64,000 bases of DNA, taken from Betaproteobacteria bacterium SCN2. GTDB lineage: Bacteria > Pseudomonadota > Gammaproteobacteria > Burkholderiales > Thiobacillaceae. The position numbers and the translations under genes are program-made. The notes beneath the pieces were generated by a model. The model did no database searches. It saw nothing but the letters and a program-made list of their open reading frames with translations, and was not told the origin of the DNA. Of the stretch, positions 1 through 9,139 are shown piece after piece. Within the stretch, counting starts at the first letter, position 1. Every line of letters starts with the position of its first letter. The stretch covers positions 246,745 to 310,744 of the forward strand of contig WBSG01000027.1 of the NCBI GenBank assembly GCA_008923285.1, in the 5' to 3' direction.

Positions 1-945
1 GCGGTGCGTGGTGTAGCCCTGGAAATTGCGCCACAGGGTCTTTTCGCGCTGCGCCTTGACCAGCTCGTCGGCAGGCTTGGCGAAGTGATCCATGCCGATG
101 TGCACATAACCCGCGCCTTCCAGGGTGTCGAGGATCAGCTCCTGCATGGCCATGCGCGTGGCGAAATCGGGCAGGTCCGACTGCACGATCAGCTTCTGGT
201 GCTTCTTCAGCCAGGGCACGTGGGCGTAGCCGAACACCGCGAGGCGGTCCGGGTTCAGCCGCACGATTTCCGCCAGGGTCTTGCGGTAGCTGTCCAGGGT
301 CTGGTGCGGCAGCCCGGTCATCAAATCGAGGTTGATGCTGGCAAAGCCCTCGGCGCGGAACCAGCCATAGACCTCCTCGATCAGCGACAGCGGCTGGATG
401 CGGTTGACCGCCTGCTGCACCTTCGGATCGATGTCCTGCACGCCGAGGCTGGCGCGGTTGAAGCCGGACTCCCTCAGCGCCTGCACCTGCTCCAGCAGCA
501 GGCCGCGCGGATCGACCTCGACCGAGACTTCGGCATCGGCGGCAAAATTGAAGCGGTTGCGGATGTGCAGGCCCAGCGCGCGAATGTCCTCGGCCTTGAG
601 GAAGGTGGGCGTGCCGCCGCCCCAGTGCAGTTGCACCACGCGGCGCGCGGGGTCGGCTAGCGCGGCGACGGCGTCGATCTCGCGTTTCAGGTAATCGAGA
701 TACTCGGTGGCCTTGCCGTATTTCTGCGTGGCCACCATGTTGCAGCCGCAGTAGTAGCAGAGCGTGTCGCAGAACGGGATGTGCACGTACAACGACAGCG
801 GCCGGGCGCTGTCCTGGCTTTCGATGATTTCCTGGCGCCACTGATTGATGCCGAAATCCTCGGCGAAATGCGGCGCCGGCGGGTAGGAGGTATAGCGCGG
901 ACCCGGCTGGCTGTACTTGGTCAACAGGGCGATATCGGGGTGCAT
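1..945 (-). CDS. hemN: Oxygen-independent coproporphyrinogen III oxidase (partial, C-terminus outside window)
   Basis: Radical SAM enzyme that converts coproporphyrinogen III to protoporphyrinogen IX without oxygen (heme synthesis, cytoplasm). The frame stays open from the ATG at 945 to the window edge, giving 315 residues of a family of about 455. Visible are the N-terminal YTSYP motif (residues 18-22), the radical-SAM cysteines C59-x3-C63-x2-C66 followed by G-C68, as in HemN, and the SAM-binding GGGTPT at about 109-114. It is divergent from the YheT gene. An imperfect dyad, TTAAGACGTTTTAA, lies upstream near 961, but no clear FNR site is seen. Confidence 0.95.
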   Translation of the reverse strand, partial: MHPDIALLTKYSQPGPRYTSYPPAPHFAEDFGINQWRQEIIESQDSARPLSLYVHIPFCDTLCYYCGCNMVATQKYGKATEYLDYLKREIDAVAALADPARRVVQLHWGGGTPTFLKAEDIRALGLHIRNRFNFAADAEVSVEVDPRGLLLEQVQALRESGFNRASLGVQDIDPKVQQAVNRIQPLSLIEEVYGWFRAEGFASINLDLMTGLPHQTLDSYRKTLAEIVRLNPDRLAVFGYAHVPWLKKHQKLIVQSDLPDFATRMAMQELILDTLEGAGYVHIGMDHFAKPADELVKAQREKTLWRNFQGYTTHR

Positions 946-1051
946 GGCAGCGTACCTTATTTAAGACGTTTTAATCTTATTATTGGGAGCGGCTTTTGTC
1001 GAGTTTGTTCCGCACATGCCGGCCGCGCCCGATCCTGGTGGACAATGAACC

Positions 1052-2014
1052 ATGGATCCAGATAGCTATATAGCACCGACCTGGCTGCCGGGCGGGCATT
1101 TGCAGACCCTGTACCCGACCCTGTTCCTGCGCGGGCCGCGGCTGGACTACCGGCGCGAGCGCTGGGAACTGGACGACGGCGACTTTCTCGATGCCGACTG
1201 GGCGGACGGCCCCGACGACGGCCCGCTGCTGGTGCTGTTCCACGGACTGGAGGGCAGTTCCGCCAGCCCCTATGCGCGCAGCCTCATGCGCGCGGCGACC
1301 CGACACGGCTGGCGCGGCGTGGTGGTGAATTTCCGCGGCTGCTCGGGCGAGCCGAACCGCCTGCCGCGCGCCTATTTCGCCGGCGACAGCGCGGAAATCG
1401 GCGGCGTGCTTGCACGCCTGCGCAGCCGTTTCCCGCGAGCCAGGCTGCATGCGGCGGGGATTTCCCTGGGCGGCAACGCCCTGCTGAAATGGCTGGGCGA
1501 GAGCGGCAGCGCGGCCGGGCAGTTCGTCGCCAGCGCCGCCGCGATATCCGCACCGCTCGACATGAATGCGGCCGGCGCCGCGCTCGACCGCGGCTTCAAC
1601 CGCCGCGTCTACACCGCGCACTTCCTCGCCTCGCTGAAACGGAAATCGCTGGCCAAGGCCGCGCGCTTCCCCGGACTGCTCGACGCCGATGCGGTTCGCG
1701 CCGCCGCCACCTTCCGCGAATTCGACACCCTGGTCACGGCCCGGCTGCACGGTTTCCGCGATGCCGAAGACTACTGGACGCGCGCCTCGAGCAAGCCATT
1801 GCTGCGGCAGGTGCGGGTGCCGACGCTGGTGCTCAATGCGCAGAACGACCCCTTCCTGCCCGCCCAGGCATTGCCGCGCCCATACGAGGTGTCGGACAGC
1901 GTGTTTCTGCAGCAGCCGCAGACCGGCGGCCATGTCGGTTTCCCGGGCGGCGCGTTCCCCGGCCATATCGGCTGGCTGCCGCAGCGCGTGCTGGATTTTT
2001 TGGCCCGGCAATAA
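1052..2014 (+). CDS. YheT-family alpha/beta hydrolase
   Basis: 320-aa cytoplasmic alpha/beta hydrolase of the YheT/COG0429 family; the physiological substrate is unknown. Visible: oxyanion-region HGLEGS (64-69), nucleophile elbow GISLGG with Ser138, the acid residue in a LNAQNDPF segment near 266 and the catalytic His in GGHVGF near the C-terminus. Length matches the family (about 320-340). The ATG at 1052 gives MDPDSYIAPTWLPGGHLQT, the usual family N-terminus. It lies 49 bases upstream of the phosphomannomutase on the same strand, so co-transcription is possible. Confidence 0.88.
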   Translation: MDPDSYIAPTWLPGGHLQTLYPTLFLRGPRLDYRRERWELDDGDFLDADWADGPDDGPLLVLFHGLEGSSASPYARSLMRAATRHGWRGVVVNFRGCSGEPNRLPRAYFAGDSAEIGGVLARLRSRFPRARLHAAGISLGGNALLKWLGESGSAAGQFVASAAAISAPLDMNAAGAALDRGFNRRVYTAHFLASLKRKSLAKAARFPGLLDADAVRAAATFREFDTLVTARLHGFRDAEDYWTRASSKPLLRQVRVPTLVLNAQNDPFLPAQALPRPYEVSDSVFLQQPQTGGHVGFPGGAFPGHIGWLPQRVLDFLARQ

Positions 2015-2063
2015 AAACCGCACGACTTATAATGGAATATTGTCAGCCCCGATCCTGAATCAC

Positions 2064-3437
2064 ATGCACATTCCCAAGGAAATCTTCAAGGCCTACGACA
2101 TCCGCGGCATCGTCGGCAAAACCCTCACCCCGGAAATCGTCGAAGCCATCGGCCAGGCCATCGGCTCGGAAGCTTCCGCCCGCCAGCAGACCGCCATCTG
2201 CATCGGCCGCGACGGCCGCCTCTCCGGCCCGGAACTTTCGCAGGCTTTGGCGCGCGGCATCCAGAAGGCCGGCATCGACGTCATCGACCTCGGCATGGTG
2301 GCCACGCCGATGACCTACTTTGCCGCCTACGAACTGGGCACCAACTCGGCCGTCATGGTGACTGGCAGCCACAACCCGCCGGACTACAACGGCCTGAAAA
2401 TGGTGCTCGGCGGCGAGACCCTGTCAGGCGAGACCATCCAGCAGTTAAGGCAGCGCCTGGAAGAAAACAATCTCACCAGCGGCCTGGGCGGCTACAAGAC
2501 ACACGACATCACCGAAGCCTATCTTTCCCGCATCGCCGGCGACATCAAGCTGGCGCGGCCGATGAAGATCATCGTCGACTGCGGCAACGGCGTGCCCGGC
2601 GCCTTCGCGCCGGCGCTCTACCGGCGCCTCGGCTGCACGGTGGAAGAGATGTATTGCGAGGTGGACGGCACCTTCCCCAACCACCACCCCGACCCCTCGG
2701 TGCCGAAGAACCTCGAAGACCTCATCGCGCGCCTGAAGACTTCCGACGCCGAACTCGGCTTCGCCTTCGACGGCGACGGCGACCGCCTCGGCGTGGTCAC
2801 CAGGGATGGCAGCATCATCTTCCCCGACCGCCAGCTAATGCTGTTCGCCGACGACGTGCTCTCGCGCAATCCCGGCGCCGAAATCATCTTCGACGTGAAA
2901 TCCACGCGCAACCTGTTCGACTGGATCCGCGCGCGCGGCGGCAGGCCGACCCTGTGGAAGACCGGCCACAGTTTCATCAAGGCCAAGATGAAGGAATCAG
3001 GCGCGCTGCTGGCGGGCGAAATGTCCGGCCACATCTTCTTCAAGGAGCGCTGGTACGGCTTCGACGACGGCCTCTATGCCGGCGCGCGCATGCTGGAATA
3101 TCTGAGCAGGCAGGCCGACCCCAATGCCACGCTTAAGAGCCTGCCCGACACCGTCAACACGCCCGAACTTCAGATCAGGATGGCCGAGGGCGAGCATTAC
3201 GCGCTGATGGAAAGGCTGCAGAAGACCGCGAAGTTCCCCGATGCCAGGGAAGTCATCACGCTGGACGGACTCAGGGTCGAATACGCCGACGGCTTCGGCC
3301 TCGCCCGCCCCTCCAATACCACGCCGGTGATCGTGCTGCGCTTCGAGGCCGACAGCGAAGCCGCAATCAAGCGCATCCAGGCGGATTTCCGCCGTGTCAT
3401 CCTGGAACAGGCGCCGGATCTGGACCTGCCCTACTGA
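2064..3437 (+). CDS. Phosphomannomutase/phosphoglucomutase (AlgC/ManB type)
   Basis: 457-aa alpha-D-phosphohexomutase interconverting hexose-1- and hexose-6-phosphates for exopolysaccharide and LPS precursors. Evidence: N-terminal FKAYDIRG (9-16), phosphoserine loop TGSHNPPDYNG (Ser102), Mg-binding DGDGDR (236-241), a GEMSGH sugar-binding loop and a C-terminal RPSNTTP phosphate-binding loop. The ATG at 2064 gives MHIPKEIFKAYDIRG; an open frame extends upstream but overlaps the YheT gene and adds no conserved residues. Its 3' end overlaps the convergent GGDEF-EAL gene by 41 bases. Confidence 0.93.
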   Translation: MHIPKEIFKAYDIRGIVGKTLTPEIVEAIGQAIGSEASARQQTAICIGRDGRLSGPELSQALARGIQKAGIDVIDLGMVATPMTYFAAYELGTNSAVMVTGSHNPPDYNGLKMVLGGETLSGETIQQLRQRLEENNLTSGLGGYKTHDITEAYLSRIAGDIKLARPMKIIVDCGNGVPGAFAPALYRRLGCTVEEMYCEVDGTFPNHHPDPSVPKNLEDLIARLKTSDAELGFAFDGDGDRLGVVTRDGSIIFPDRQLMLFADDVLSRNPGAEIIFDVKSTRNLFDWIRARGGRPTLWKTGHSFIKAKMKESGALLAGEMSGHIFFKERWYGFDDGLYAGARMLEYLSRQADPNATLKSLPDTVNTPELQIRMAEGEHYALMERLQKTAKFPDAREVITLDGLRVEYADGFGLARPSNTTPVIVLRFEADSEAAIKRIQADFRRVILEQAPDLDLPY

Positions 3438-5466
3438 CTGATGCCTGGCCGAGCCCGGCGGCGGCCTCGCCCCTGAGTTCGGCCAGCCAGTCTCGCCTCA
3501 ACAGTTCGCCGACGTCCTGCGCAGCAACGGGGCTGCTGATCAGGTCGCCCTGCACCACGCGGCAGCCTAGCCGGCGCAGGCGTTCGAGCTGGCGCACGTT
3601 CTCCACACCTTCCGCCACGGAATCGAGATGCAGGCCCTGACACAGGGCCAGGATCGAGCGAATGAAGGCCTCGTTGATGATCGCCACCTCGATATCCTTG
3701 ACGAAGTAGCGGTCGATTTTCAGGCAGTCGAGCGGAAAGCGCTTCAAGTGCGCGAGCGACGAGTAGCCGGTGCCGAAATCATCGATGGCGAGGGCCACGC
3801 CCAGTTGCTTCAGCGCCAGGATGCGGTTCACCGCCCGGTCGATGTCCTGCATGAATATGCCTTCGGTCAGTTCCAGCTGCAGAAATTGCGGCGCCAGGCC
3901 GGAAATTTCGAGGGCGGCGCGCACGTTGGCCACCAGCGTCTCGTGCCAGAACTCCTTGCCGGAAACGTTGACCGCGACGCCGAGTCCGTCATGCCCGGCA
4001 AGATGCCAGCCTTTTGCCTCGCAGCAGGCCTCGATCAGCAGCCTGCGCCCGACATTGACCACTTCGCCGGTCTCGTCCAGCAGTTCCAGGAAATCCGCCG
4101 GCCTGAGCAAGCCTCTTTGCGGATGTTGCCAGCGCAGCAGCGCCTCGAATGATTGAATGCGGCCAGTTTCGACATCCAGCTGCGGCTGGTAATGGAAAGC
4201 GAATTCGCCGCGCTGCAGGGCATAGTGCAGGTCGGTTTCCAGTTGCAGCCGCTCCTCGGCCAGGGCGTTCATCGCCTTGTCGTAGAGCTGGAAGCGGTTG
4301 CTGCCGCGCTTCTTGGCGTGGTGCATCGCGGTATCGGCGTTCTTGACCAGCGCCACGGCGTTTTCGCCATCATGCGGGTAAAGGCTGACGCCGATGCTGC
4401 AGGTGCTGAATATCTCGCGCTCGTCGATGCGATAAGGCTCGGCGAGCAGGGCGATGATCTTCTCCGCCGCCTGCAGGATGTTGCCGACCTTCCCCGCTTC
4501 GGTGATGACCACGACGAATTCGTCGCCGCCGACGCGTGCCACGATGTCTTCCCCGCGCACCGCGTTTCTCAGCCGCACCGCCACCTCGCAGATCAGGCTG
4601 TCGCCGCTGGTGTGGCCCAGGGTATCGTTGACCAGCTTGAAACGGTCAACGTCGATGAACAGCACCCCGGCCAGACTGCCGCGCCGATGCGCGCGCGCCA
4701 GCGCCTGCTCGATGCGATCCATGCACAGCATGCGATTGGGCAGGCCGGTCAATGCATCGTGGGTGGTCAGATGCTCGCGCTCGCGGCTGCTGCGGCCGGC
4801 GTAGCGAACGGCCGCCAGCGCGACAGCCAGTCCGAGCGCCAGGGCAGCGGCTGCCAGGAGATGCATCCAGAAACGCACATCCTTGTGCGCAGCGGCTGCA
4901 TCCGTGCTGGCCGCCATGGCCAGTTTCTGGGTTTCCGCATCCAGTTGCGCGAGCACTCCGAGAATCGCGTTCTGGGCAGCCATGGCGGTCTCCAGCACTT
5001 GCGTCTTCCCGGCGGCGTCCGCATCGACGGGATCGGCAACCCAGTCCTGCATCGATACGACAGGCGTGGGCAGTCTTTCCAGCAGCGCCCGTTCCGCGGC
5101 GCCGAGCGGCATGCCCATGAACTCCGCCCTCGTCTTGACGAAGCTTTCCACATTGCGACCGTATGTCGCCCGCAGCTGGTCGCGCTCGAACAGGTTCCTG
5201 CTTTCGCCCATGCGGAACAGGTTGAGCGTCTGCTCGCGTGCGGAGAGCACCATGGACTTGACCAGGTTCTGCTTGCGCATGTGCACGTCGACGACGGTTT
5301 TGAGGTTGTCCGCCGTGACCGACAGCTGCCTGAGCCCGATACCGGTGACGAATAGAATCAGCAGCAGCTGAACGGCAAAACCGGCGAGCAGCGCGATGCG
5401 CCAGCCCGGTCCAGGCTGCAGCCGCGACCGGAAACGGCGCGGCGCCTTGTTTTTGATACCTGACAT
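3397..5466 (-). CDS. Membrane GGDEF-EAL cyclic-di-GMP protein
   Basis: 689-aa dual-domain c-di-GMP enzyme of the inner membrane. Two membrane helices (about 23-45 and 200-222) flank a periplasmic sensor region of about 150 residues without a recognisable domain. The GGDEF domain carries intact GGDEF at 313-317 with an inhibitory-site RGED (304-307) exactly five residues ahead. The EAL domain starts at EALLR (441) and has the DDFGTGYSS loop, so both activities look possible. The start at 5466 is chosen for GGAGG eight bases upstream; an open frame reaches 5730 without a better site. The stop lies inside the convergent mutase gene. Confidence 0.9.
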   Translation of the reverse strand: MSGIKNKAPRRFRSRLQPGPGWRIALLAGFAVQLLLILFVTGIGLRQLSVTADNLKTVVDVHMRKQNLVKSMVLSAREQTLNLFRMGESRNLFERDQLRATYGRNVESFVKTRAEFMGMPLGAAERALLERLPTPVVSMQDWVADPVDADAAGKTQVLETAMAAQNAILGVLAQLDAETQKLAMAASTDAAAAHKDVRFWMHLLAAAALALGLAVALAAVRYAGRSSREREHLTTHDALTGLPNRMLCMDRIEQALARAHRRGSLAGVLFIDVDRFKLVNDTLGHTSGDSLICEVAVRLRNAVRGEDIVARVGGDEFVVVITEAGKVGNILQAAEKIIALLAEPYRIDEREIFSTCSIGVSLYPHDGENAVALVKNADTAMHHAKKRGSNRFQLYDKAMNALAEERLQLETDLHYALQRGEFAFHYQPQLDVETGRIQSFEALLRWQHPQRGLLRPADFLELLDETGEVVNVGRRLLIEACCEAKGWHLAGHDGLGVAVNVSGKEFWHETLVANVRAALEISGLAPQFLQLELTEGIFMQDIDRAVNRILALKQLGVALAIDDFGTGYSSLAHLKRFPLDCLKIDRYFVKDIEVAIINEAFIRSILALCQGLHLDSVAEGVENVRQLERLRRLGCRVVQGDLISSPVAAQDVGELLRRDWLAELRGEAAAGLGQASVSRAGPDPAPVPG

Positions 5467-5750
5467 GGACGTTTTTCCTCCGGCCAGCCGTCCGAAAAGC
5501 GAGATTTGGCCTTTTTTCGTTATGTATGTTGTTTTAAGTATGCTTGTGGAAACGGGCTCGTATCCGCAAGCTAGCCAATACGGCAATTTCCGGGCAAAGT
5601 TTATCCCCAGGCCTGTATCCGGCCGCCCGGGCTGGCCGGCGGGCAGCGGGTCTGAAGCCCTGAAACAGCCTGAAATCCGCGGGTTTCCGTGCCGGGATGG
5701 GAAATTAATACCAGTGCCGCAGGGCGCCAACGCAGCGGGAACTTTTGCAG

Positions 5751-6722
5751 ATGGACATCAAGACGAACTGCACCGTCTACCGACACGGACAGAAGCCCGA
5801 GGACATCGCGCTCGACGCAATCAGCGAGCATGTCCGCGACAGGGACAGTTTCATCTGGATCGACATCGCCGATGCCCGGCAGCCGGTGCTGTCAAGGCTG
5901 GGCGAGGAACTGGGCCTGCACGAGCTGGCGATCGAGGATGCGCTCACCACCCACCAGCGTCCCAAGCTCGAAGAATACGACGGCCATCTCTTCATCAGCG
6001 CAAGAACCGCGCAACTGCTGGAAAGCCACATATTCTTCGGTGAAGCGCATTTCTTCGTCGGCCCCAATTTCGTCGCGGCAGTCCGCCACGGCCCCGGCCT
6101 CAGCCTTGCACGCGTAAGCGAACGGCTCAAGGCCGCAAAAAATGCCGAGAAACCCGGCAGCCCGTTCGCGCTGTACCTGGTGCTGGACTTGATCGTCGAC
6201 CACTATCGCCCGGTGCTGCAAAGCATTCATGGACGCTTCCTCGAACTCGAAAGCGTGCTGCTCACCGATGCCCTCGGCCGTGACGACCTGGAACGGCTCT
6301 ACGGCGTGAAGCGCGAACTCAATTCCCTGCGCGATGCGGCCGAACCCATGCAGGACATCGTGCAGGACCTGATCCGCCTGCATCCGGAATTCGTTTCGAA
6401 GGAACTGAAGGCCTACTATCGCGACGTGCACGACCATGCCGTGCGCGTGACCGATGCCATCGACACCCTGCGCACCAGCGCCTCCGACGCCATGCAGTTC
6501 CACCTCGCCTCGCTCACCATCCGCCAGAACGAATCGGTGCAGAAGCTGGCCGGCTGGGGCGCGATCCTGGCCGTGCCCACAGTAATCTTCTCGCTCTATG
6601 GCATGAACTTCGACCGGATGCCGGAACTGCATCAGCCATGGGGATACCCGGCAGTTCTGGCCGTCAGCGCCGCAAGCATGGTCTGGCTCTACAGGCGTCT
6701 CAGAAAACGCGGCTGGATATAG
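5751..6722 (+). CDS. CorA-family divalent cation transporter (ZntB-like)
   Basis: 323-aa inner-membrane ion channel/transporter of the CorA superfamily. A long soluble, mainly helical N-terminal region is followed by two C-terminal membrane helices, the first ending in the family signature YGMN (283-286). Length fits ZntB/CorA proteins. The sequence alone does not say whether it carries Mg, Co/Ni or Zn. The ATG at 5751 is preferred; an in-frame TTG lies six bases upstream. About 280 bases separate it from the divergent GGDEF-EAL gene, and no riboswitch was recognised there. Confidence 0.9.
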   Translation: MDIKTNCTVYRHGQKPEDIALDAISEHVRDRDSFIWIDIADARQPVLSRLGEELGLHELAIEDALTTHQRPKLEEYDGHLFISARTAQLLESHIFFGEAHFFVGPNFVAAVRHGPGLSLARVSERLKAAKNAEKPGSPFALYLVLDLIVDHYRPVLQSIHGRFLELESVLLTDALGRDDLERLYGVKRELNSLRDAAEPMQDIVQDLIRLHPEFVSKELKAYYRDVHDHAVRVTDAIDTLRTSASDAMQFHLASLTIRQNESVQKLAGWGAILAVPTVIFSLYGMNFDRMPELHQPWGYPAVLAVSAASMVWLYRRLRKRGWI

Positions 6723-6802
6723 CGGCCAGAAAAAACGTCGCCAACAACCGGGGCAGATAGCGCGAAGCACGGCGCCTGGATTCCGATTCCTGTCCCCTGT
6801 TT

Positions 6803-7990
6803 CTAATCCTTCCACAGCGCGCTGGCGTATTTGAGGCGCGTGCCGCCGGCTTCGGTTCGCTCCAGCCAGGCAAGATGCAGCGTGCCGGCCGCATCAAGCT
6901 GGATCACCGGGTCGCTCTGCACGCCCGGTCCGGAAGCGCCGGCAACGGCCGCATCGTCAGCGAATGCGCTGCCGTTCCAGTCGCTCAGCCAGAGATCAGC
7001 CGTGCCGTCGCGCTCGTCGTCCCACACCGCCACCACGCGGCCGTTCTGCGCGGCCGCCACGGCCGCGTGCCATTGCGCGATGTTGTCGCCGAAACTGTCC
7101 TGCACCTTGTGGTTCTTGCCGAAGGTACGGCCGCCATCATTGCTGAACGCGGCAAACACGTCATAGCCGGACAGGAAATCGCGCTTGTCCAGCCACACTG
7201 CAACCAGGCATGCCGGCCCGCACGCAGCCAGCGCCGGGCGCATGCTGCCCATGCCCGCGCCCAGATCGATGGTGCGAACCTGCGGCAGATCGATGAGCGG
7301 ATAGGGCGCGGTGAATTTCCTGCCGTCCGCGCCGTGTGCGGCCAGCATCATGGTGTGCTTCTTGCGGCGGTCCTCCCATACGACCGTCACGCTGCCATCC
7401 GCGCTCACTGCCAGCGCCGGATAGGCCTGCTCGTCGACCGGCAGGGCGTCTTCCAGCGCCACGCTGTATCCGACCTTCAGCCCGCCGGCATCGAGCGTGA
7501 GGCGCGCGAGCATGATGCGCTTGTACTTGCCCGCGAGTTCCGCCCAGGCGGCATAGAGCGTGCGCGCGTCGGCGCGCGCAAGCGTCACGTGTGCGGCTTC
7601 CTGCCTGCTCAGCCTGATGGCTGCCTCGCTGTCGGCGGGCCTTGCCCAGACCGCGCCGTTTTCTTCCCAGGCGGCGACGAAGCGGCCCTTGCCCATGCCC
7701 TGCACCACGGGCTCGTAACATTCGTCCTTGCCGAGTGCGAGTGGCGCCGAGAAAGCCCTGGCCTTGTCTTCGCGCAGCGCCAGCCAGCAGCGTGGCTCGC
7801 CGTTGCGGTCGTCCTCCCAGGCCAGCGCGATGCGGCCTGCCGATTCCGCCAGGCCCTTGCGGTTGGCGGATTCCAGGTGATGGAAGACTTGCCTGTCCTT
7901 GACGGCCCCCACTTCGATGGCGGGCGAAAACTCCCAGCCGGCAAACGCCGGCATGGCCAGCAGCATCAGGATGGCAGCGCAGTGTTTCAT
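6803..7990 (-). CDS. Secreted BNR/sialidase-like beta-propeller protein
   Basis: 395-aa exported protein with a clear signal peptide (MKHCAAILMLLAMPAFA, cleavage after about 17). The mature part repeats motifs of the type VAVWDDERDG, SVTVVWEDRR, ALAWEDDRNG and DPVIQLD, like blades of a BNR/sialidase six-bladed propeller. Classical sialidase catalytic residues cannot be assigned, so enzyme activity is unproven. The ATG overlaps the stop of the thioredoxin gene by four bases (ATGA), which points to translational coupling and a shared periplasmic job. Confidence 0.75.
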   Translation of the reverse strand: MKHCAAILMLLAMPAFAGWEFSPAIEVGAVKDRQVFHHLESANRKGLAESAGRIALAWEDDRNGEPRCWLALREDKARAFSAPLALGKDECYEPVVQGMGKGRFVAAWEENGAVWARPADSEAAIRLSRQEAAHVTLARADARTLYAAWAELAGKYKRIMLARLTLDAGGLKVGYSVALEDALPVDEQAYPALAVSADGSVTVVWEDRRKKHTMMLAAHGADGRKFTAPYPLIDLPQVRTIDLGAGMGSMRPALAACGPACLVAVWLDKRDFLSGYDVFAAFSNDGGRTFGKNHKVQDSFGDNIAQWHAAVAAAQNGRVVAVWDDERDGTADLWLSDWNGSAFADDAAVAGASGPGVQSDPVIQLDAAGTLHLAWLERTEAGGTRLKYASALWKD

Positions 7991-8487
7991 TTCCTGGCCA
8001 GGAACTCGAGCAGGGTCTGCGTCTTGTAATGGCCTTCGATGACGTAGCGGTCGAAATCCTTGAAATCCTGCACTGTCTTGAAGCCGGGCGCCTTGAAGAT
8101 CTCCTTGCCTTCCGGGGTCAGGTAGACGAACAGCGGCGTGGCGAAGGCCTTGAAGCGCGCGCCCAGTTCCGCCTCGGTGATGCGCTCGCCGCTCGGCAGC
8201 CTGAGGCGCTTGCCGCTTTCGGCATCGACGTACACCAGCACGAAATGCTCGGGGTAAATCTTCTTCAGTTCGGCGCTGGAGAAGCTCTGCTTGTTGGTGT
8301 GGTCGCACCAGGCGCAGCCGTAGCGGCCGAAATACAGAAAGATCGGCTTGCCGGTTTCCTGTGCGAGCTTGAGGCCCTTGTCGTAGCTGACGAAAGGGTA
8401 GTCCGGCGGCGGATCGGCCCAGGCGCCGGCAGCAGCGCCAAGCAGCAAGGCCGCGAGCAGGGTACGCAGGTTCAGGAAGTCGATCAT
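7987..8487 (-). CDS. Periplasmic thioredoxin-fold protein (SoxW/DsbD-gamma-like)
   Basis: 166-aa exported thiol-disulfide protein. An N-terminal hydrophobic segment (7-24) ends in GAWAD, a likely signal peptide. The thioredoxin active site is C58-A-W-C61 inside YFGRYGCAWC, and the cis-proline segment is FATPLFVYL. The CAWC motif with a preceding GRYG resembles SoxW and other single-domain periplasmic reductants. It is the first gene of a two-gene unit with the propeller protein (4-base overlap). It is divergent from mog and shares an 80-base control region with it. Confidence 0.8.
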   Translation of the reverse strand: MIDFLNLRTLLAALLLGAAAGAWADPPPDYPFVSYDKGLKLAQETGKPIFLYFGRYGCAWCDHTNKQSFSSAELKKIYPEHFVLVYVDAESGKRLRLPSGERITEAELGARFKAFATPLFVYLTPEGKEIFKAPGFKTVQDFKDFDRYVIEGHYKTQTLLEFLARK

Positions 8488-8526
8488 GTCAATTGCCCGG
8501 GTCCAGGATGTTCACTATGTCAATTG
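8486..8526. promoter_or_regulatory. Direct repeat ATGTCAATTG x2 in divergent mog/thioredoxin control region
   Basis: ATGTCAATTG occurs at 8486-8495 and 8517-8526, a spacing of 31 bases or about three helical turns, which suits a dimeric regulator. The first copy overlaps the start of the minus-strand thioredoxin gene and the second lies 40 bases ahead of mog. No known regulator motif was recognised, so this is only a candidate operator. Confidence 0.3.
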
Positions 8527-8566
8527 TGATAAGTTCTGCATCAAGTGCAACCAGTACATTCCTGCC

Positions 8567-9127
8567 ATGAGCCAGTACGACAACGCCCGCATCGGCATAG
8601 TTTCCATTTCCGACCGCGCCAGTTCCGGCGCATATGAAGACAAGGGCCTGCCCGCGCTGCGCGAGTGGCTCGAAGCCGCGCTGTTCAATCCGCTGGCATT
8701 CGACGCGCTGCTCATTCCCGACGAGCAGCCCGCCATCGAGGCGGCACTGAAGGAACTCGCCGACACCAGGGGCTGCTGCCTCATCCTCACCACCGGCGGC
8801 ACCGGCCCGGCGCCGCGCGACGTCACGCCCGAAGCCACCCTGGCGGTCGCGGACAAACTCATGCCCGGCTTCGGCGAGGCCATGCGCGCGGTGTCGCTGA
8901 AGTACGTGCCCACCGCCATCCTCTCGCGCCAGGTCGGCGTGGTGCGCGGCAAAAGCCTCATCCTCAACCTGCCCGGCCAGCCGAAAGCGATTGCCGAGAC
9001 CCTTGACGGCGTGTTCGCGGCGGTGCCCTACTGCATCGACCTCATCGGCGGCCCCTACCTGGAAACGCGCCCGGAAAAAATCCAGGCCTTCCGGCCCAAG
9101 TCCGCCATCCGCCAGAAACCCGAATAA
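8567..9127 (+). CDS. mog: Molybdopterin adenylyltransferase (MogA/MoaB family)
   Basis: 186-aa enzyme that adenylylates molybdopterin before molybdenum insertion. Evidence: N-terminal IGIVSISDRASSG, the TTGGTGPAPRDVTPEA motif that binds the substrate and LPGQPKAI near the C-terminus. Length fits Mog (about 190). The ATG at 8567 is chosen because family similarity starts at once after it; the frame is open further upstream. The EI24-family membrane gene follows 12 bases downstream. Molybdenum cofactor is consistent with anaerobic respiration, but no molybdoenzyme gene was seen in this window. Confidence 0.9.
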   Translation: MSQYDNARIGIVSISDRASSGAYEDKGLPALREWLEAALFNPLAFDALLIPDEQPAIEAALKELADTRGCCLILTTGGTGPAPRDVTPEATLAVADKLMPGFGEAMRAVSLKYVPTAILSRQVGVVRGKSLILNLPGQPKAIAETLDGVFAAVPYCIDLIGGPYLETRPEKIQAFRPKSAIRQKPE

Positions 9128-9139
9128 AGGAGACAAGCC

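Noticed and set aside
946..1000. FNR box upstream of hemN
   Set aside because: TTAAGACGTTTTAA does not fit TTGAT-N4-ATCAA; no other candidate was found.
4153..5355. 400-codon open frame opposite the GGDEF-EAL gene
   Set aside because: Shadow of the real gene in a GC-rich genome; no homology seen and no ribosome binding site.
5467..5750. Cyclic-di-GMP or magnesium riboswitch between the GGDEF-EAL and CorA genes
   Set aside because: No GEMM or M-box core could be recognised in this 284-base region on either strand.
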